A stretch of 12,906 nt of DNA from Flavobacteriales bacterium (GTDB lineage: Bacteria; Bacteroidota; Bacteroidia; Flavobacteriales_E; Vicingaceae): the NCBI GenBank assembly GCA_016763135.1, contig JAESUI010000093.1, forward strand, positions 1-12,906, given 5' to 3'. Made by a program: the position numbers and the translations under genes. Of the stretch, positions 1-8,142 are shown piece after piece. The first letter of the stretch is position 1. Every line of letters begins with the position of its first letter. Below the pieces are notes generated by a model, which saw only the letters and a list, made by a program, of their open reading frames with translations, had not been told where the DNA came from and made no database searches.

Positions 1-221
1 CCTATAACAGCACCAACAACTACAACAAGGTTCCATAGTTTTTCTTTCCATTCAAAGCGAAAGAAATCAGCTACTTTTCCTCCTCCACACATACTACACA
101 ATGTTTTTAAGTTAGCAGACATACCAAACTCTTCTCCGAAAAGGATCAGGATTAACATTATAAAACCAATGGCTGGTCCTCCAACATACCAAGGCCATGG
201 CTGACTTATAAATTCTATCAT
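1..221 (-). CDS. YeeE/YedE-family sulfur-compound (thiosulfate-like) transporter, N-terminal part only
   Basis: Seen: an ATG at 221-219 on the minus strand opens a frame that stays open to the window edge, giving 73 residues. It begins MIEFISQPWPWYVGGPAIG, continues with a hydrophobic helix (about residues 12-29), then LKTLCSMCGGGK with Cys42 and Cys45, then FEWKEKLWN and a second hydrophobic helix. Known: this pattern (WPWYVGGP, a glycine-rich first helix, a short Cys-containing loop, then W..W and a second helix) is typical of Bacteroidota YeeE/YedE (Sulf_transp) proteins. These are inner-membrane channels for thiosulfate or related sulfur species in which conserved cysteines handle the substrate. 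Inferred: sulfur uptake. The family often occurs as two adjacent half-size genes; any partner would lie beyond position 1. No Shine-Dalgarno is visible upstream, only A/T-rich DNA. About two thirds of the gene is missing, so the exact subfamily is open. Confidence 0.8.
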   Translation of the reverse strand, partial: MIEFISQPWPWYVGGPAIGFIMLILILFGEEFGMSANLKTLCSMCGGGKVADFFRFEWKEKLWNLVVVVGAVI

Positions 222-315
222 AAAATGTAATTTGATAACGAAAATAACAAATAATCAATACAGTTTATGTTTTAAATCATGTTCAACATAATGATGAATA
301 TTTTTTTGAATTGGT

Positions 316-340
316 AAAAATTGAATTAATGCATTAATTC
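316..340 (-). terminator. Candidate weak intrinsic terminator: 18-bp perfect palindrome plus T-run
   Basis: Positions 323-340 form a perfect palindrome, GAATTAATGCATTAATTC. It covers the last codons and the TAA stop (328-326) of the minus-strand secreted-protein gene. Read on the minus strand it can fold as a 7-bp stem with a TGCA loop and is followed by AATTTTT (to 316). The stem is almost all A-T and therefore weak. It may end the transcript before the YeeE gene, or be chance in AT-rich DNA. Confidence 0.3.
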
Positions 341-1444
341 TGCATTAGCCAACTCCGTTTCTATTTTTAGCTTAACCGCTCCGCAAGCTTTTAAATCTGA
401 GGTAAGGGTAATAAACTTTTTGCGTTGTCCGTCACTTATGTACATGGCAACTGTATTTGGTGGTATGTCTCCTAAGTTATGTGCATACAAGGTTAGGTAG
501 TACTCTACTCCTTCTTCAACATCTACCTCCACTTCTAGCCTATCTTTACTAATGGTAAATTCTTTTAAAATGTTTTTGTTATTTAGAAATAAAGATATTA
601 CATCACCATCGGTGGTTCGGTTATCCCAAACTGTTATTATTAATTTATCTCCTCTAAAGGTAAATTCAGCTTCCTTATTAATTTCTCTGCCATCAATTTG
701 GGTGGGGATGGTGTCATTATCAACAGATACCGGAACAAGTCCGGCAATTAGAGTGTCTTTTTGAATGATGGGCTTTTGAGGATAATACTTCATGTTATCT
801 ACTAACACATTGCCACAGTATTTGGGCATTTGGGTATAATAAGCTTCTAGTATAAAATAGTCGGTAGCAATGTTAGGAATTACTTCAAAGTAAACCGTTT
901 TCCAATCGGTATTAGCAACTGCACCGCTTTCCCACAACAATTCTTTTTCGGAATTGTTACTCATTCCCCAAATTCTAAAATTAACAGGGTTATCAAATTG
1001 TATGGTATCTGCTAAAAAGTGTTTAGAGGTAGCCAAATCTATGCTGTAATGGTAAGTTTCTCCAATGGTTAATGGGTTGTTTAAGCCTTGTATAGCGCTT
1101 TCCCACATATAGCTATCAAATATGCTGTAACCTCTACATACCATACTCATATAAGTATTTCCGTGCGATGCTGGCAAGGTAACATTCCAAGCTCCGGGTT
1201 GTGTATCTGGTGAGCTTGCTGGTCCGTAAGCTTTCCATCCTTGTGGTTGAATTGCAATTCCAGTTGCTCCTTCAAAGGAAGGGTTTTGGAGTTGTTGGGA
1301 GATTGTGTTTAAGGAAAAAAGAAATAAGATGGTAAAGAACAACCCCCTAGCCCCCTTTATTAAGGGGGAACTTTTAGTAACATGTAAGCAAAGCAACAAA
1401 ACCATTAAGGCGTAATAGAATAATATGTTGCTCTGCTTTTGCAT
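326..1444 (-). CDS. Secreted protein with carbohydrate-binding-like jelly-roll domain; repeat element in its N-terminus
   Basis: A 372-residue protein if it starts at the ATG at 1444. That start has an A-rich leader usual for this phylum. The frame is open to another ATG at 1477, which would add 11 residues (MILIINKNKNN). Seen: the N-terminus has two hydrophobic stretches (about residues 8-22 and 36-49), separated by SSPLIKGARG, which is the translation of a G5/C5 palindromic repeat (1341-1370). After the second stretch, ISQQLQNPSFEG opens the mature part. NPSFEG...GW and later LVDNMKYYP are typical of CBM4/9-like or galactose-binding-like jelly-roll domains (about residues 52-225). A second beta-rich domain (about 240-360) has DNRTTDGDVISLFLNN, YAHNLGDIPPNT and TSDLKACGAVKL, a module I know from Bacteroidota surface proteins with no assigned function. 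It lies 105 bp downstream of the macroglobulin gene on the same strand, so co-transcription is possible. No catalytic motif is visible; ligand and location (periplasm or cell surface) are unknown. Confidence 0.7.
   Translation of the reverse strand: MQKQSNILFYYALMVLLLCLHVTKSSPLIKGARGLFFTILFLFSLNTISQQLQNPSFEGATGIAIQPQGWKAYGPASSPDTQPGAWNVTLPASHGNTYMSMVCRGYSIFDSYMWESAIQGLNNPLTIGETYHYSIDLATSKHFLADTIQFDNPVNFRIWGMSNNSEKELLWESGAVANTDWKTVYFEVIPNIATDYFILEAYYTQMPKYCGNVLVDNMKYYPQKPIIQKDTLIAGLVPVSVDNDTIPTQIDGREINKEAEFTFRGDKLIITVWDNRTTDGDVISLFLNNKNILKEFTISKDRLEVEVDVEEGVEYYLTLYAHNLGDIPPNTVAMYISDGQRKKFITLTSDLKACGAVKLKIETELANAELMH
1341..1370. repeat. G5/C5 imperfect palindrome, dispersed-repeat-like, inside a coding region
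   Basis: On the plus strand two C5 blocks (1343-1347 and 1351-1355) are followed by one G5 block (1364-1368). CCCCCTT (1351-1357) pairs perfectly with AAGGGGG (1362-1368) around a TATT loop, and the first C5 block could pair with the same G5 in an alternative fold. The G/C-rich run stands out against its AT-rich surroundings. Sequences of this form, read as 'SPLxKGARG', are familiar as short dispersed repeats in Bacteroidota and cyanobacterial genomes; that statement is from memory and was not searched. Here the repeat is in frame within the N-terminal region of the secreted protein. Confidence 0.7.
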
Positions 1445-1549
1445 GTTGTTCTTGTTTTTATTTATTATTAAAATCATTTATTCTCGATACAATTTTTATT
1501 CCAAGCTTTGCTTGTTATTTAAAACCACTCGAATTGACAATGATTTTAA

Positions 1550-4500
1550 TTACTTTCTAATCTTAATTTTACCGGTACTGCTCCAGCATTTGTATTCTGC
1601 TGTGTAGTATAAGTACCCAGAAGATGCAGGTGCTTCGTACTCACCAGGAACCTCAGCTTTTAAATCAAGGTTAATGGTATGAGAAGCATTAGGAGCCATA
1701 TCTCTAAAGTAAAAGATTACATAGTTATCTGTTATCTCATAAAAACCAATGGTTCCTTTTTCTTGCAACTCTTTTAATTGCCAAGGCTGTGCACTTAATC
1801 CTGAAGGGATACCAACTACTGCCATAGTCATTGGCATACCTTTATCTTGCTTGTTGTTAACCTTAGTAGTTAAACGCACCGTCTCTCCTACTTTACAGTT
1901 TTTAGTACTCAAACTAGCAACTACATCTACATTACATTGCTTAGCACTTGCTGGTAAAGTTGTATTGTAATCGATAGCAACAGTGTATGGTAAAGATTCT
2001 TTAGCACCTTTTGTTATAATTTTCACTTTGTGCTTCCCTTCTTTTAAGAATTTTTCTAACCCTTTAAACTCTATCGCTTCTTTCTCGCCAGCTTCGTAAT
2101 GCTTAGAAGCAACCAGTTTACCATCAATGTAACATTCTAACGTGCCAGCTTCATCTGTTTTTTTAGATGCTGCAGCGTACTCACTCAATGCTTTAAGAGC
2201 TAACACTGTTCCTTGTGTAGAACCAAAACCTCCATAACCAGATCTTGATTTTACTAAGAAGTCAATCGCTTTGTTTAACGCAGCACCGTCTTTCTTGCTT
2301 GCATTTAATATTGCCAATACTGCTATAGATGTAGTTTCCACTTCTAAAGACTTTCCTCCAGAACGTGTTATTGAATGGCTTGACGGGAAACTTCCGTTGT
2401 CCTTTTGCAAGGCTAACAATTGCGTCATTACTGCTCCAGCTCTTTTGTCTTTAAGGTTCTGTAAGGTGTTAGCCATCATAGCCAATTGGTATCCATCTTT
2501 AGATTTTACCGCTGCATTGTATGCTGCATCAAACTCTTTGTTGATGTCTTTTTGATAACCAGCTTCTGATAAAGCATACACAATGTAACCATTCGTTACC
2601 TCAGCACTTGCTCTACCAAACTGATCTAAGGCTCTTGGGTTTTTCTTAAATCCGCCTTTACCATCTCTACGGCTCATAATCCATTTAGCTGTACGATCAA
2701 CCATATCATTGCTTACATCAGGATAAACGTCTTTCATGTCGTTAAACTGCATTAATCCGTAAGCAGTTAAAGCCTCATGCCCTGGTGAAGAGCCAAACCA
2801 TTCGTAACCTTTACTTTTGGTTTCGTAAGAAGTTAATTTCTTGTAACCTCTTGCTAATTTTCCATCTATGCTAGCCAACAATTCAGTATCATCAAAACCA
2901 GTGGTTTTCATGTAGTTTAATGCCATAATGTTTGGGTAGTTACTCATAGAAGTTTGCTCAAAACATCCTGATGGCTCTCTAAAGATAGACTCAATACCTG
3001 TCATTAAATCGTTTACCACATTAGGAAACGCTGTTAATGATGCAGTAATAGAACCGCTTACCAAATCATGAATGTTAACCACATATTCTTGCGACAACTC
3101 TTGTCCTGAAAATGCCATTTGTACTGGATATCCTTTTGCCCCAATCTTAATGTTTTGAATAAAAGCATCTTTTAATCCAGCTGAGTTAAATGAAATTTGA
3201 ATGTTGTCCTCTCCTATTTCATTTAATACTAAGTATACTAAATAAATAGTCTTCGTACTGTTTGCAGGAATAGTGTGAGAACCTGTTTCAACACTAATCA
3301 CTTTAAATCCTTTTGGATTTTTAATGGTTAAGTTTCCAGTAATCGTTTTATTGGTAGTGTTCTTTAACGTTAACGGAACTGAAACAATGTCTTCAAAAAC
3401 TACTTGGTTAGGCACTTTAACAAACATTGCAAATGGTAGTTGCGTAAAGAATGTCTTTTCTGCTCTACCAGCCAGTCCTACACCAATCCCTTCTACCGTT
3501 GTTCTGAAAGAAGAAACCTCATCATTGTTATAAAACTCTATGTAAGCTAATCCATTGTTTTTCACTTCAATGTTTCCATCCCAAAAGATTGTCTCTCTAA
3601 AGTCTGTTCTAACTTCAACAGTTGGAGTACTTGCATAATTTACTTTAGGAAATTCTTTTGCTCTGTGATAAACAACCGCAACTCCTTGTTGATTCCTGTT
3701 GTTACCTACCCATCCTCTTTTCCCTTTCTTCTTTCCATCTTTATCTCTTCTATCCCATGCAGCTAAAGCAACTTTACCTTGAACAACAACAATTTCTTCC
3801 AATCCTAATTCATCATCAAAATCTGCTAAAATTTCTTTTTGTTCTTCGGCTTTATCTAATTTAGGTTGATCATTATTTTTTTCTATTGCTTTTAAATCAA
3901 CCACCACATTCTTCATCCTTTCTTCCTCATCTTCTACAATAATTTCTGCATTTACTATCATCATTGGTTCTGCAATAGCTACAGCATCCATTACAACCAT
4001 ATTATTTACTTCATTTCGAAGTATTGCGCCTTCTGGAGCGTTAGCTGCTTTATTCATTCCACCTCTAACTCTGTGCTTTGTTCTTGTAGAATAAGCATAT
4101 TTATAAGGCTGGTATAAATTCACATTATAGTTATCTCTATATGAGTTAACATATATGTTTTGAGCTTGCATTCCTGAAGCTTTTACAGTTAAATAGAATG
4201 GATTGTATAAATCCACGATCTTATAAGTAAACCTTCCTGTTTTATCTGTTTTAACATTACCGCTTGTTTTATAAGTACCACTAACTGAAGCTCCAACTAT
4301 TGGCTCGCCAGCATTATTCAATACTATTCCTGAGATAATTGCTTTTTCTCCAGCATAAGCCATCGCTGGGAAATCACCATCAACTACTTCTTCCCACTTA
4401 AATCTTCTCCAACCATCAGTCATTAACAAAAAGTCCAATGCTTCATCAGCTTTTTCTTCTTTAGGATCAAAGTAAAACCTTGGTTCTTCAACTTTACTTA

Positions 4501-6025
4501 AGATGTCTTGCTCTAATAATAAACTCGTTAATATGTTACTCGATTTATCGTCAGCAAAACTCAATAACTTATCATCTACCACACTCATAGAAAGATTTGC
4601 TGGAACTGGCAATCCTCTTTCGTCAGTTACCTTTAAAGTCATTTTAACCTTCTCTCTTGGTAAGTATTTTTCTTTGTTGGTTTTAATTTCGATGTTTAAT
4701 TTCTTGTCTTTATTTACAAAAACCAAACGCTCTGCTCTTTCTATATCTCGTCCATCAAACAAGGTAATTTGCGCCACACCAATAGGAAACTTCTTTAAAG
4801 GAACTTTAAACTCATTTCTTCCTCTAGTAATATTTACTTCTCTAGAGAAATAATCCTTACCTCTTACTTGGCACATTAAACTCATCACTTCATTTTCTGT
4901 TGAATTGATAATTACTTTTAAGTTATCATTATCTATTTCTTCAACATTCAATACCCATCCTCTACTCATTCTTTCTGGCAGAGTGTATGCTTTCTTAATT
5001 CCAGATGGCTTAGTAATAAACACTTTATAGTCTTGACCAATTTTTGGTTCAAACTCAAAAGCTCCCATTCCATTATGAAAACTTGTAAACTCTGACACAA
5101 TTCTCCCTTTACTATCTTTTACCACTCCTTCTATATCTGCAGGCTTACCAAATTCATCAACTGCTTTAAATGCTACATTCGTTTCTAAACCTTCAACCAA
5201 ATCTCCTCCTTCAGGAAAAAATGATAAATCAATGTTTCCTAAAGTAATCGGTATTGATCTTGAAATGCTCTCTGTTCTTCCTTCATACTCTATCATTATG
5301 TTTAACAAACCATCATTAGTAGCTAATGCTTCAGGTAATTCAAATTTCACATAAGCTTCTCCTATTTCATTGGTAGTAAACTTTTTAGTCAAAATTTCTT
5401 TTCCATTAAGCATTGCGACATATTTAAAATCATGATCAGATAATGGCATATTAGTAAGTGTATTTAAATCTAACTTAGCAATCACATCATCACCTGGGCC
5501 ATAAGCTTTACGCTGAAATTCTAGTTTCATTTTTAATCTTGGTAATACTACTTTTTGAACTTGAATTTCTTTTTCAAAAAATGTCTTATTATTTTTTTGC
5601 CAGTTGGTATAAGCTTTCACTTTATACAACCCTCCCATCATATTTTCAGCAATAAGGAACTCTGCATTTGTTTTCCCTTTACGTGCAATCAAATTCATTC
5701 TTTGAGCTACATTCCCTTTTGGGTCAATTAACTCAACGTGTAAAATTTCACTCTTACTTGAAGCTTTTAAATCAACTCCATTTCTAACAAAGGCACTAAA
5801 CCAAATGGTTTCACCTGGTTTGTACATTGGTTTATCAAATTGTAGATAGACCCTATCTTCTGGTCGTTCTTCATTAAATGTCTTAATCTTTGATTTTAAA
5901 TCAGTAAGAAATTCATTCGATAAAACTTCTTCTGTAAATGTTCCAGGCATCAAAGAACCTAAGAACAAAATTGTAGTTAATGCGATTGCCGCATTTCTCA
6001 ATCTTTTTTTAATTTGTGTTTTCAT
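1550..6025 (-). CDS. Alpha-2-macroglobulin-like protein with GCFEQ thioester and embedded carboxypeptidase-regulatory-like domain
   Basis: 1491 residues, within the usual size for bacterial alpha-2-macroglobulins. Known role: periplasmic or surface traps that capture attacking proteases through an internal thioester after bait cleavage. Seen, in order: an N-terminal signal (KKRLR, then a hydrophobic run to about residue 25) with no lipobox Cys, unlike the lipoprotein E. coli homologue; an MG2-type domain from about 58 (RVYLQFDKPMYKPGETIWFSA); further beta-rich macroglobulin domains to about 540; a carboxypeptidase-regulatory-like domain at about 562-625 (SGIVLNNAGEPIVGASVSG); a charged, low-complexity stretch at about 640-795; the A2M domain from about 800 (FWDGNIEVKNNGLAYIEFYN); the thioester motif GCFEQ, with Cys1021 and Gln1024 both present; an alpha-toroid domain to about 1300; and a C-terminal beta domain. 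No penicillin-binding protein 1C gene adjoins it, unlike the proteobacterial pairing. It is divergent from the YfiR-SpoIIE gene. The bait assignment is inference. Confidence 0.9.
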   Translation of the reverse strand: MKTQIKKRLRNAAIALTTILFLGSLMPGTFTEEVLSNEFLTDLKSKIKTFNEERPEDRVYLQFDKPMYKPGETIWFSAFVRNGVDLKASSKSEILHVELIDPKGNVAQRMNLIARKGKTNAEFLIAENMMGGLYKVKAYTNWQKNNKTFFEKEIQVQKVVLPRLKMKLEFQRKAYGPGDDVIAKLDLNTLTNMPLSDHDFKYVAMLNGKEILTKKFTTNEIGEAYVKFELPEALATNDGLLNIMIEYEGRTESISRSIPITLGNIDLSFFPEGGDLVEGLETNVAFKAVDEFGKPADIEGVVKDSKGRIVSEFTSFHNGMGAFEFEPKIGQDYKVFITKPSGIKKAYTLPERMSRGWVLNVEEIDNDNLKVIINSTENEVMSLMCQVRGKDYFSREVNITRGRNEFKVPLKKFPIGVAQITLFDGRDIERAERLVFVNKDKKLNIEIKTNKEKYLPREKVKMTLKVTDERGLPVPANLSMSVVDDKLLSFADDKSSNILTSLLLEQDILSKVEEPRFYFDPKEEKADEALDFLLMTDGWRRFKWEEVVDGDFPAMAYAGEKAIISGIVLNNAGEPIVGASVSGTYKTSGNVKTDKTGRFTYKIVDLYNPFYLTVKASGMQAQNIYVNSYRDNYNVNLYQPYKYAYSTRTKHRVRGGMNKAANAPEGAILRNEVNNMVVMDAVAIAEPMMIVNAEIIVEDEEERMKNVVVDLKAIEKNNDQPKLDKAEEQKEILADFDDELGLEEIVVVQGKVALAAWDRRDKDGKKKGKRGWVGNNRNQQGVAVVYHRAKEFPKVNYASTPTVEVRTDFRETIFWDGNIEVKNNGLAYIEFYNNDEVSSFRTTVEGIGVGLAGRAEKTFFTQLPFAMFVKVPNQVVFEDIVSVPLTLKNTTNKTITGNLTIKNPKGFKVISVETGSHTIPANSTKTIYLVYLVLNEIGEDNIQISFNSAGLKDAFIQNIKIGAKGYPVQMAFSGQELSQEYVVNIHDLVSGSITASLTAFPNVVNDLMTGIESIFREPSGCFEQTSMSNYPNIMALNYMKTTGFDDTELLASIDGKLARGYKKLTSYETKSKGYEWFGSSPGHEALTAYGLMQFNDMKDVYPDVSNDMVDRTAKWIMSRRDGKGGFKKNPRALDQFGRASAEVTNGYIVYALSEAGYQKDINKEFDAAYNAAVKSKDGYQLAMMANTLQNLKDKRAGAVMTQLLALQKDNGSFPSSHSITRSGGKSLEVETTSIAVLAILNASKKDGAALNKAIDFLVKSRSGYGGFGSTQGTVLALKALSEYAAASKKTDEAGTLECYIDGKLVASKHYEAGEKEAIEFKGLEKFLKEGKHKVKIITKGAKESLPYTVAIDYNTTLPASAKQCNVDVVASLSTKNCKVGETVRLTTKVNNKQDKGMPMTMAVVGIPSGLSAQPWQLKELQEKGTIGFYEITDNYVIFYFRDMAPNASHTINLDLKAEVPGEYEAPASSGYLYYTAEYKCWSSTGKIKIRK

Positions 6026-6143
6026 GGCTTAAATTTTAGTTATTTGACTATTAGATGATGAGAAAAATTAAATTCCATAAAATCAATAAAATAAATTGCT
6101 GACTTTTGCATTCACTAGGCTAAATCTTTTTTATATTAGTTGC
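6026..6143. promoter_or_regulatory. Divergent intergenic region expected to hold two outward promoters
   Basis: These 118 bp separate the starts of the macroglobulin gene (minus) and the YfiR-SpoIIE gene (plus), so both promoters should lie here. The DNA is very AT-rich. I looked for the Bacteroidota sigma-A pattern (TTTG, about 17-20 nt, TAnnTTTG). I found only partial matches, such as TTTTG at 6104-6108, with wrong spacing, so no promoter is assigned. No clear inverted-repeat operator is visible. Confidence 0.35.
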
Positions 6144-8138
6144 ATGAAAGTTAATCTAACACTATGTAGATTATTTATAGTATTATTTTCAGTTACGCTG
6201 TTAATACAAAATGTTACTGCCCAACAAAAAAATTCTAATCCTAAAAAACAAGCTCTATTTATTTACAGTTTTTTTGAATATGTAGAATGGAAGAACTTTG
6301 ATGAATTACAACATTTTAATGTTGGAATTATAGGAGATAATGAAAACTTGGTTTACGATGAGTTGATTGAAATTTCAAAAACTAAAACAGCAAAAGAATT
6401 ACCCGTTACTATTAAACGATTAAATAATCTTAACCACCTAGATGATATTCAGCTATTGTATTTTGATAAATCTGCCTCATTAAAGTTTGAAAAAATATAC
6501 GCAGCTATTGGCGACAAACATATTCTATTGGTTTCTAAAGATTATCCCTATGGAAAATCCATGATTAATTTTGTTATGGATGGTAATATTGTACAGTACG
6601 AAATAAATGAAGCAAAATGTGAGGCTGCAGGATTAGCTGTTAGTAAAGTGTTAACCTTTGTTGCTATTAAATCTGAAAAAGAATGGAACAACATCATTAA
6701 TAAGTTTGAAAATCTTGCCAATACAGACCAAGAAACTGTTGAGATTAGCACTAAGGACCTTAATAAATTAGTTAGAGAACAAAAAAGGTTATTGAATGAA
6801 ATTGGAACTAACACTAAAAAATTAGAACTTCAAAAGGATAAATTAAAAAAACAACAATCCGAACTATCCACTAAAGAAGCAGAAATCAGTAAGACCAAAA
6901 AGGAAATTACGGCAGCTAAGAAAGAAGTTTCAAAACAAAAACAACTAGTTGCCGATCAACTACAAAGAATAAGTGTTCAACAAGAAAAAATAGCTGCACA
7001 ACAAAATAATTTAAGCTCTTTAAATAGTAATGTTTCTGTTAAACAAGCCGAGTTACTTAAACAACAAAAAGAATTAGAAAAAGAGGCGATGAATCTAATT
7101 GCCATACAAAATGAGTATGCTACAATAGAAAAAGCACTAAAAGAGAAAGAAAAATTAGTTAATGAACAAGGAAAAACTATTGATGCACAAGGAAATGAAA
7201 TTATTGTTAAAGCTGATAAAATTGAATCTCAAAAATCAATTATTTGGCTATCTATTCTCTTTTTAATTATTGTTTCCTTTCTAGGAGCATTGGCCTACAG
7301 AAGTTATCTCTTAAAAAATAAAGCAAACATCTTAATTGTAAAACAAAAAGAAGAAATAGAAGGGCAACATAAAGTTTTGGAAGAACAGCACAGAGAAATT
7401 ACTGATAGTATTAATTATGCTAAAAGAATCCAAGATGCGATACTTCCGCCTTTAAAATTAGTTAGAGGATATATGCCAGATAGCTTTATTCTTTATCAAC
7501 CAAAAGACATTATTGCAGGGGATTTTTATTGGATGGAGGGGATAAACAATCTTATTGTTTTTGCTGCAGCTGATTGTACAGGCCATGGTGTTCCTGGAGC
7601 TATGGTAAGTGTAGTTTGTCACAATGCTATGAATAGAGCTGTAAGAGAGTTTATGTTAGTAGAACCTGATGAGATACTAAACAAAACGCGTGAAATTGTT
7701 TTAGAGACATTCGAAAAAAGTGATGAAGATGTACGTGATGGAATGGACATTGCTTTATGTACCATTAACACAGAATCGAATAAACTGAGCTTCTCTGGCG
7801 CGAACAATGGTCTTTATTTTATAAGAGATGGAGAGCTAACTCAAATTAAGCCAGATAAGCAACCTATTGGGAAATTTGATGATGCTAAACCATTTACAAA
7901 GCACGTTATGGATTTACAAAAAGGTGACGTTATCTATACTTTTTCTGATGGATATGCAGATCAATTTGGTGGTCCTAAAGGAAAAAAATTCATGTATAGA
8001 CCTTTTAGGGAGTTATTGTTATCCATTCATCAAAAACCAATGGTTGAGCAACACGATTTATTAATGAACGCTTTTGAAGATTGGAAAGGTGGAATGGAAC
8101 AAGTAGATGATGTTTGTATTATAGGAGTTAGAATTTAA
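6144..8138 (+). CDS. YfiR-like (DUF4154) periplasmic sensor - coiled coil - SpoIIE/PP2C phosphatase fusion
   Basis: 664 residues from the ATG at 6144. I chose this start because MKVNLTLCRLFIVLFSVTLL...TAQQ is a clean signal peptide; the in-frame ATG at 6096 would put 16 extra residues in front of it. Seen: residues about 33-175 match YfiR-like/DUF4154 proteins (ALFIYSFFEYVEWKNF, FNVGIIGDN, INFVMDGNIVQYEIN, AGLAVSKVL). About 195-360 is a long Lys/Gln/Glu-rich coiled coil, and one membrane helix follows at about 366-386. A linker with SINYAKRIQDAILP leads to the SpoIIE phosphatase (about 435-664). It has the expected metal-binding acids: AGDFYW (Asp460), DCTGHG (Asp477), SDGYADQFGG and VDDVCIIG (Asp655/656). 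Known: YfiR-type domains usually control a separate partner through the periplasm, and SpoIIE phosphatases dephosphorylate serine/threonine, typically on anti-anti-sigma proteins. Inferred: the YfiR domain controls the phosphatase across the membrane. No STAS or anti-sigma gene adjoins it, so the target is unknown. Confidence 0.85.
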   Translation: MKVNLTLCRLFIVLFSVTLLIQNVTAQQKNSNPKKQALFIYSFFEYVEWKNFDELQHFNVGIIGDNENLVYDELIEISKTKTAKELPVTIKRLNNLNHLDDIQLLYFDKSASLKFEKIYAAIGDKHILLVSKDYPYGKSMINFVMDGNIVQYEINEAKCEAAGLAVSKVLTFVAIKSEKEWNNIINKFENLANTDQETVEISTKDLNKLVREQKRLLNEIGTNTKKLELQKDKLKKQQSELSTKEAEISKTKKEITAAKKEVSKQKQLVADQLQRISVQQEKIAAQQNNLSSLNSNVSVKQAELLKQQKELEKEAMNLIAIQNEYATIEKALKEKEKLVNEQGKTIDAQGNEIIVKADKIESQKSIIWLSILFLIIVSFLGALAYRSYLLKNKANILIVKQKEEIEGQHKVLEEQHREITDSINYAKRIQDAILPPLKLVRGYMPDSFILYQPKDIIAGDFYWMEGINNLIVFAAADCTGHGVPGAMVSVVCHNAMNRAVREFMLVEPDEILNKTREIVLETFEKSDEDVRDGMDIALCTINTESNKLSFSGANNGLYFIRDGELTQIKPDKQPIGKFDDAKPFTKHVMDLQKGDVIYTFSDGYADQFGGPKGKKFMYRPFRELLLSIHQKPMVEQHDLLMNAFEDWKGGMEQVDDVCIIGVRI

Positions 8139-8142
8139 TTTT

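Noticed and set aside
552..764. Plus-strand frame of 70 codons opposite the secreted-protein gene
   Set aside because: It lies wholly antisense to a gene with clear domain patterns; the same holds for the other frames opposite the macroglobulin gene (for example 4503-4853 and 2271-2555).
1505..1530. Short CAAGC/GCTTG inverted repeat between the macroglobulin and secreted-protein genes
   Set aside because: Only 5 bp of stem with a 3-nt loop and no T-run; too weak to call a terminator.
4140..4345. TonB-receptor-like reading of the carboxypeptidase-regulatory-like domain
   Set aside because: This domain often precedes TonB plug domains in Bacteroidota, but here no plug or barrel follows; the flanks are macroglobulin domains and the thioester.
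6096..6143. Upstream ATG of the YfiR-SpoIIE gene
   Set aside because: It would place 16 residues before an otherwise complete signal peptide and lie within the only space available for a promoter.
6026..6143. Specific sigma-A promoter boxes in the divergent region
   Set aside because: Partial TTTG and TAnnTTTG-like matches occur on both strands but with the wrong spacing; in DNA this AT-rich they are expected by chance.
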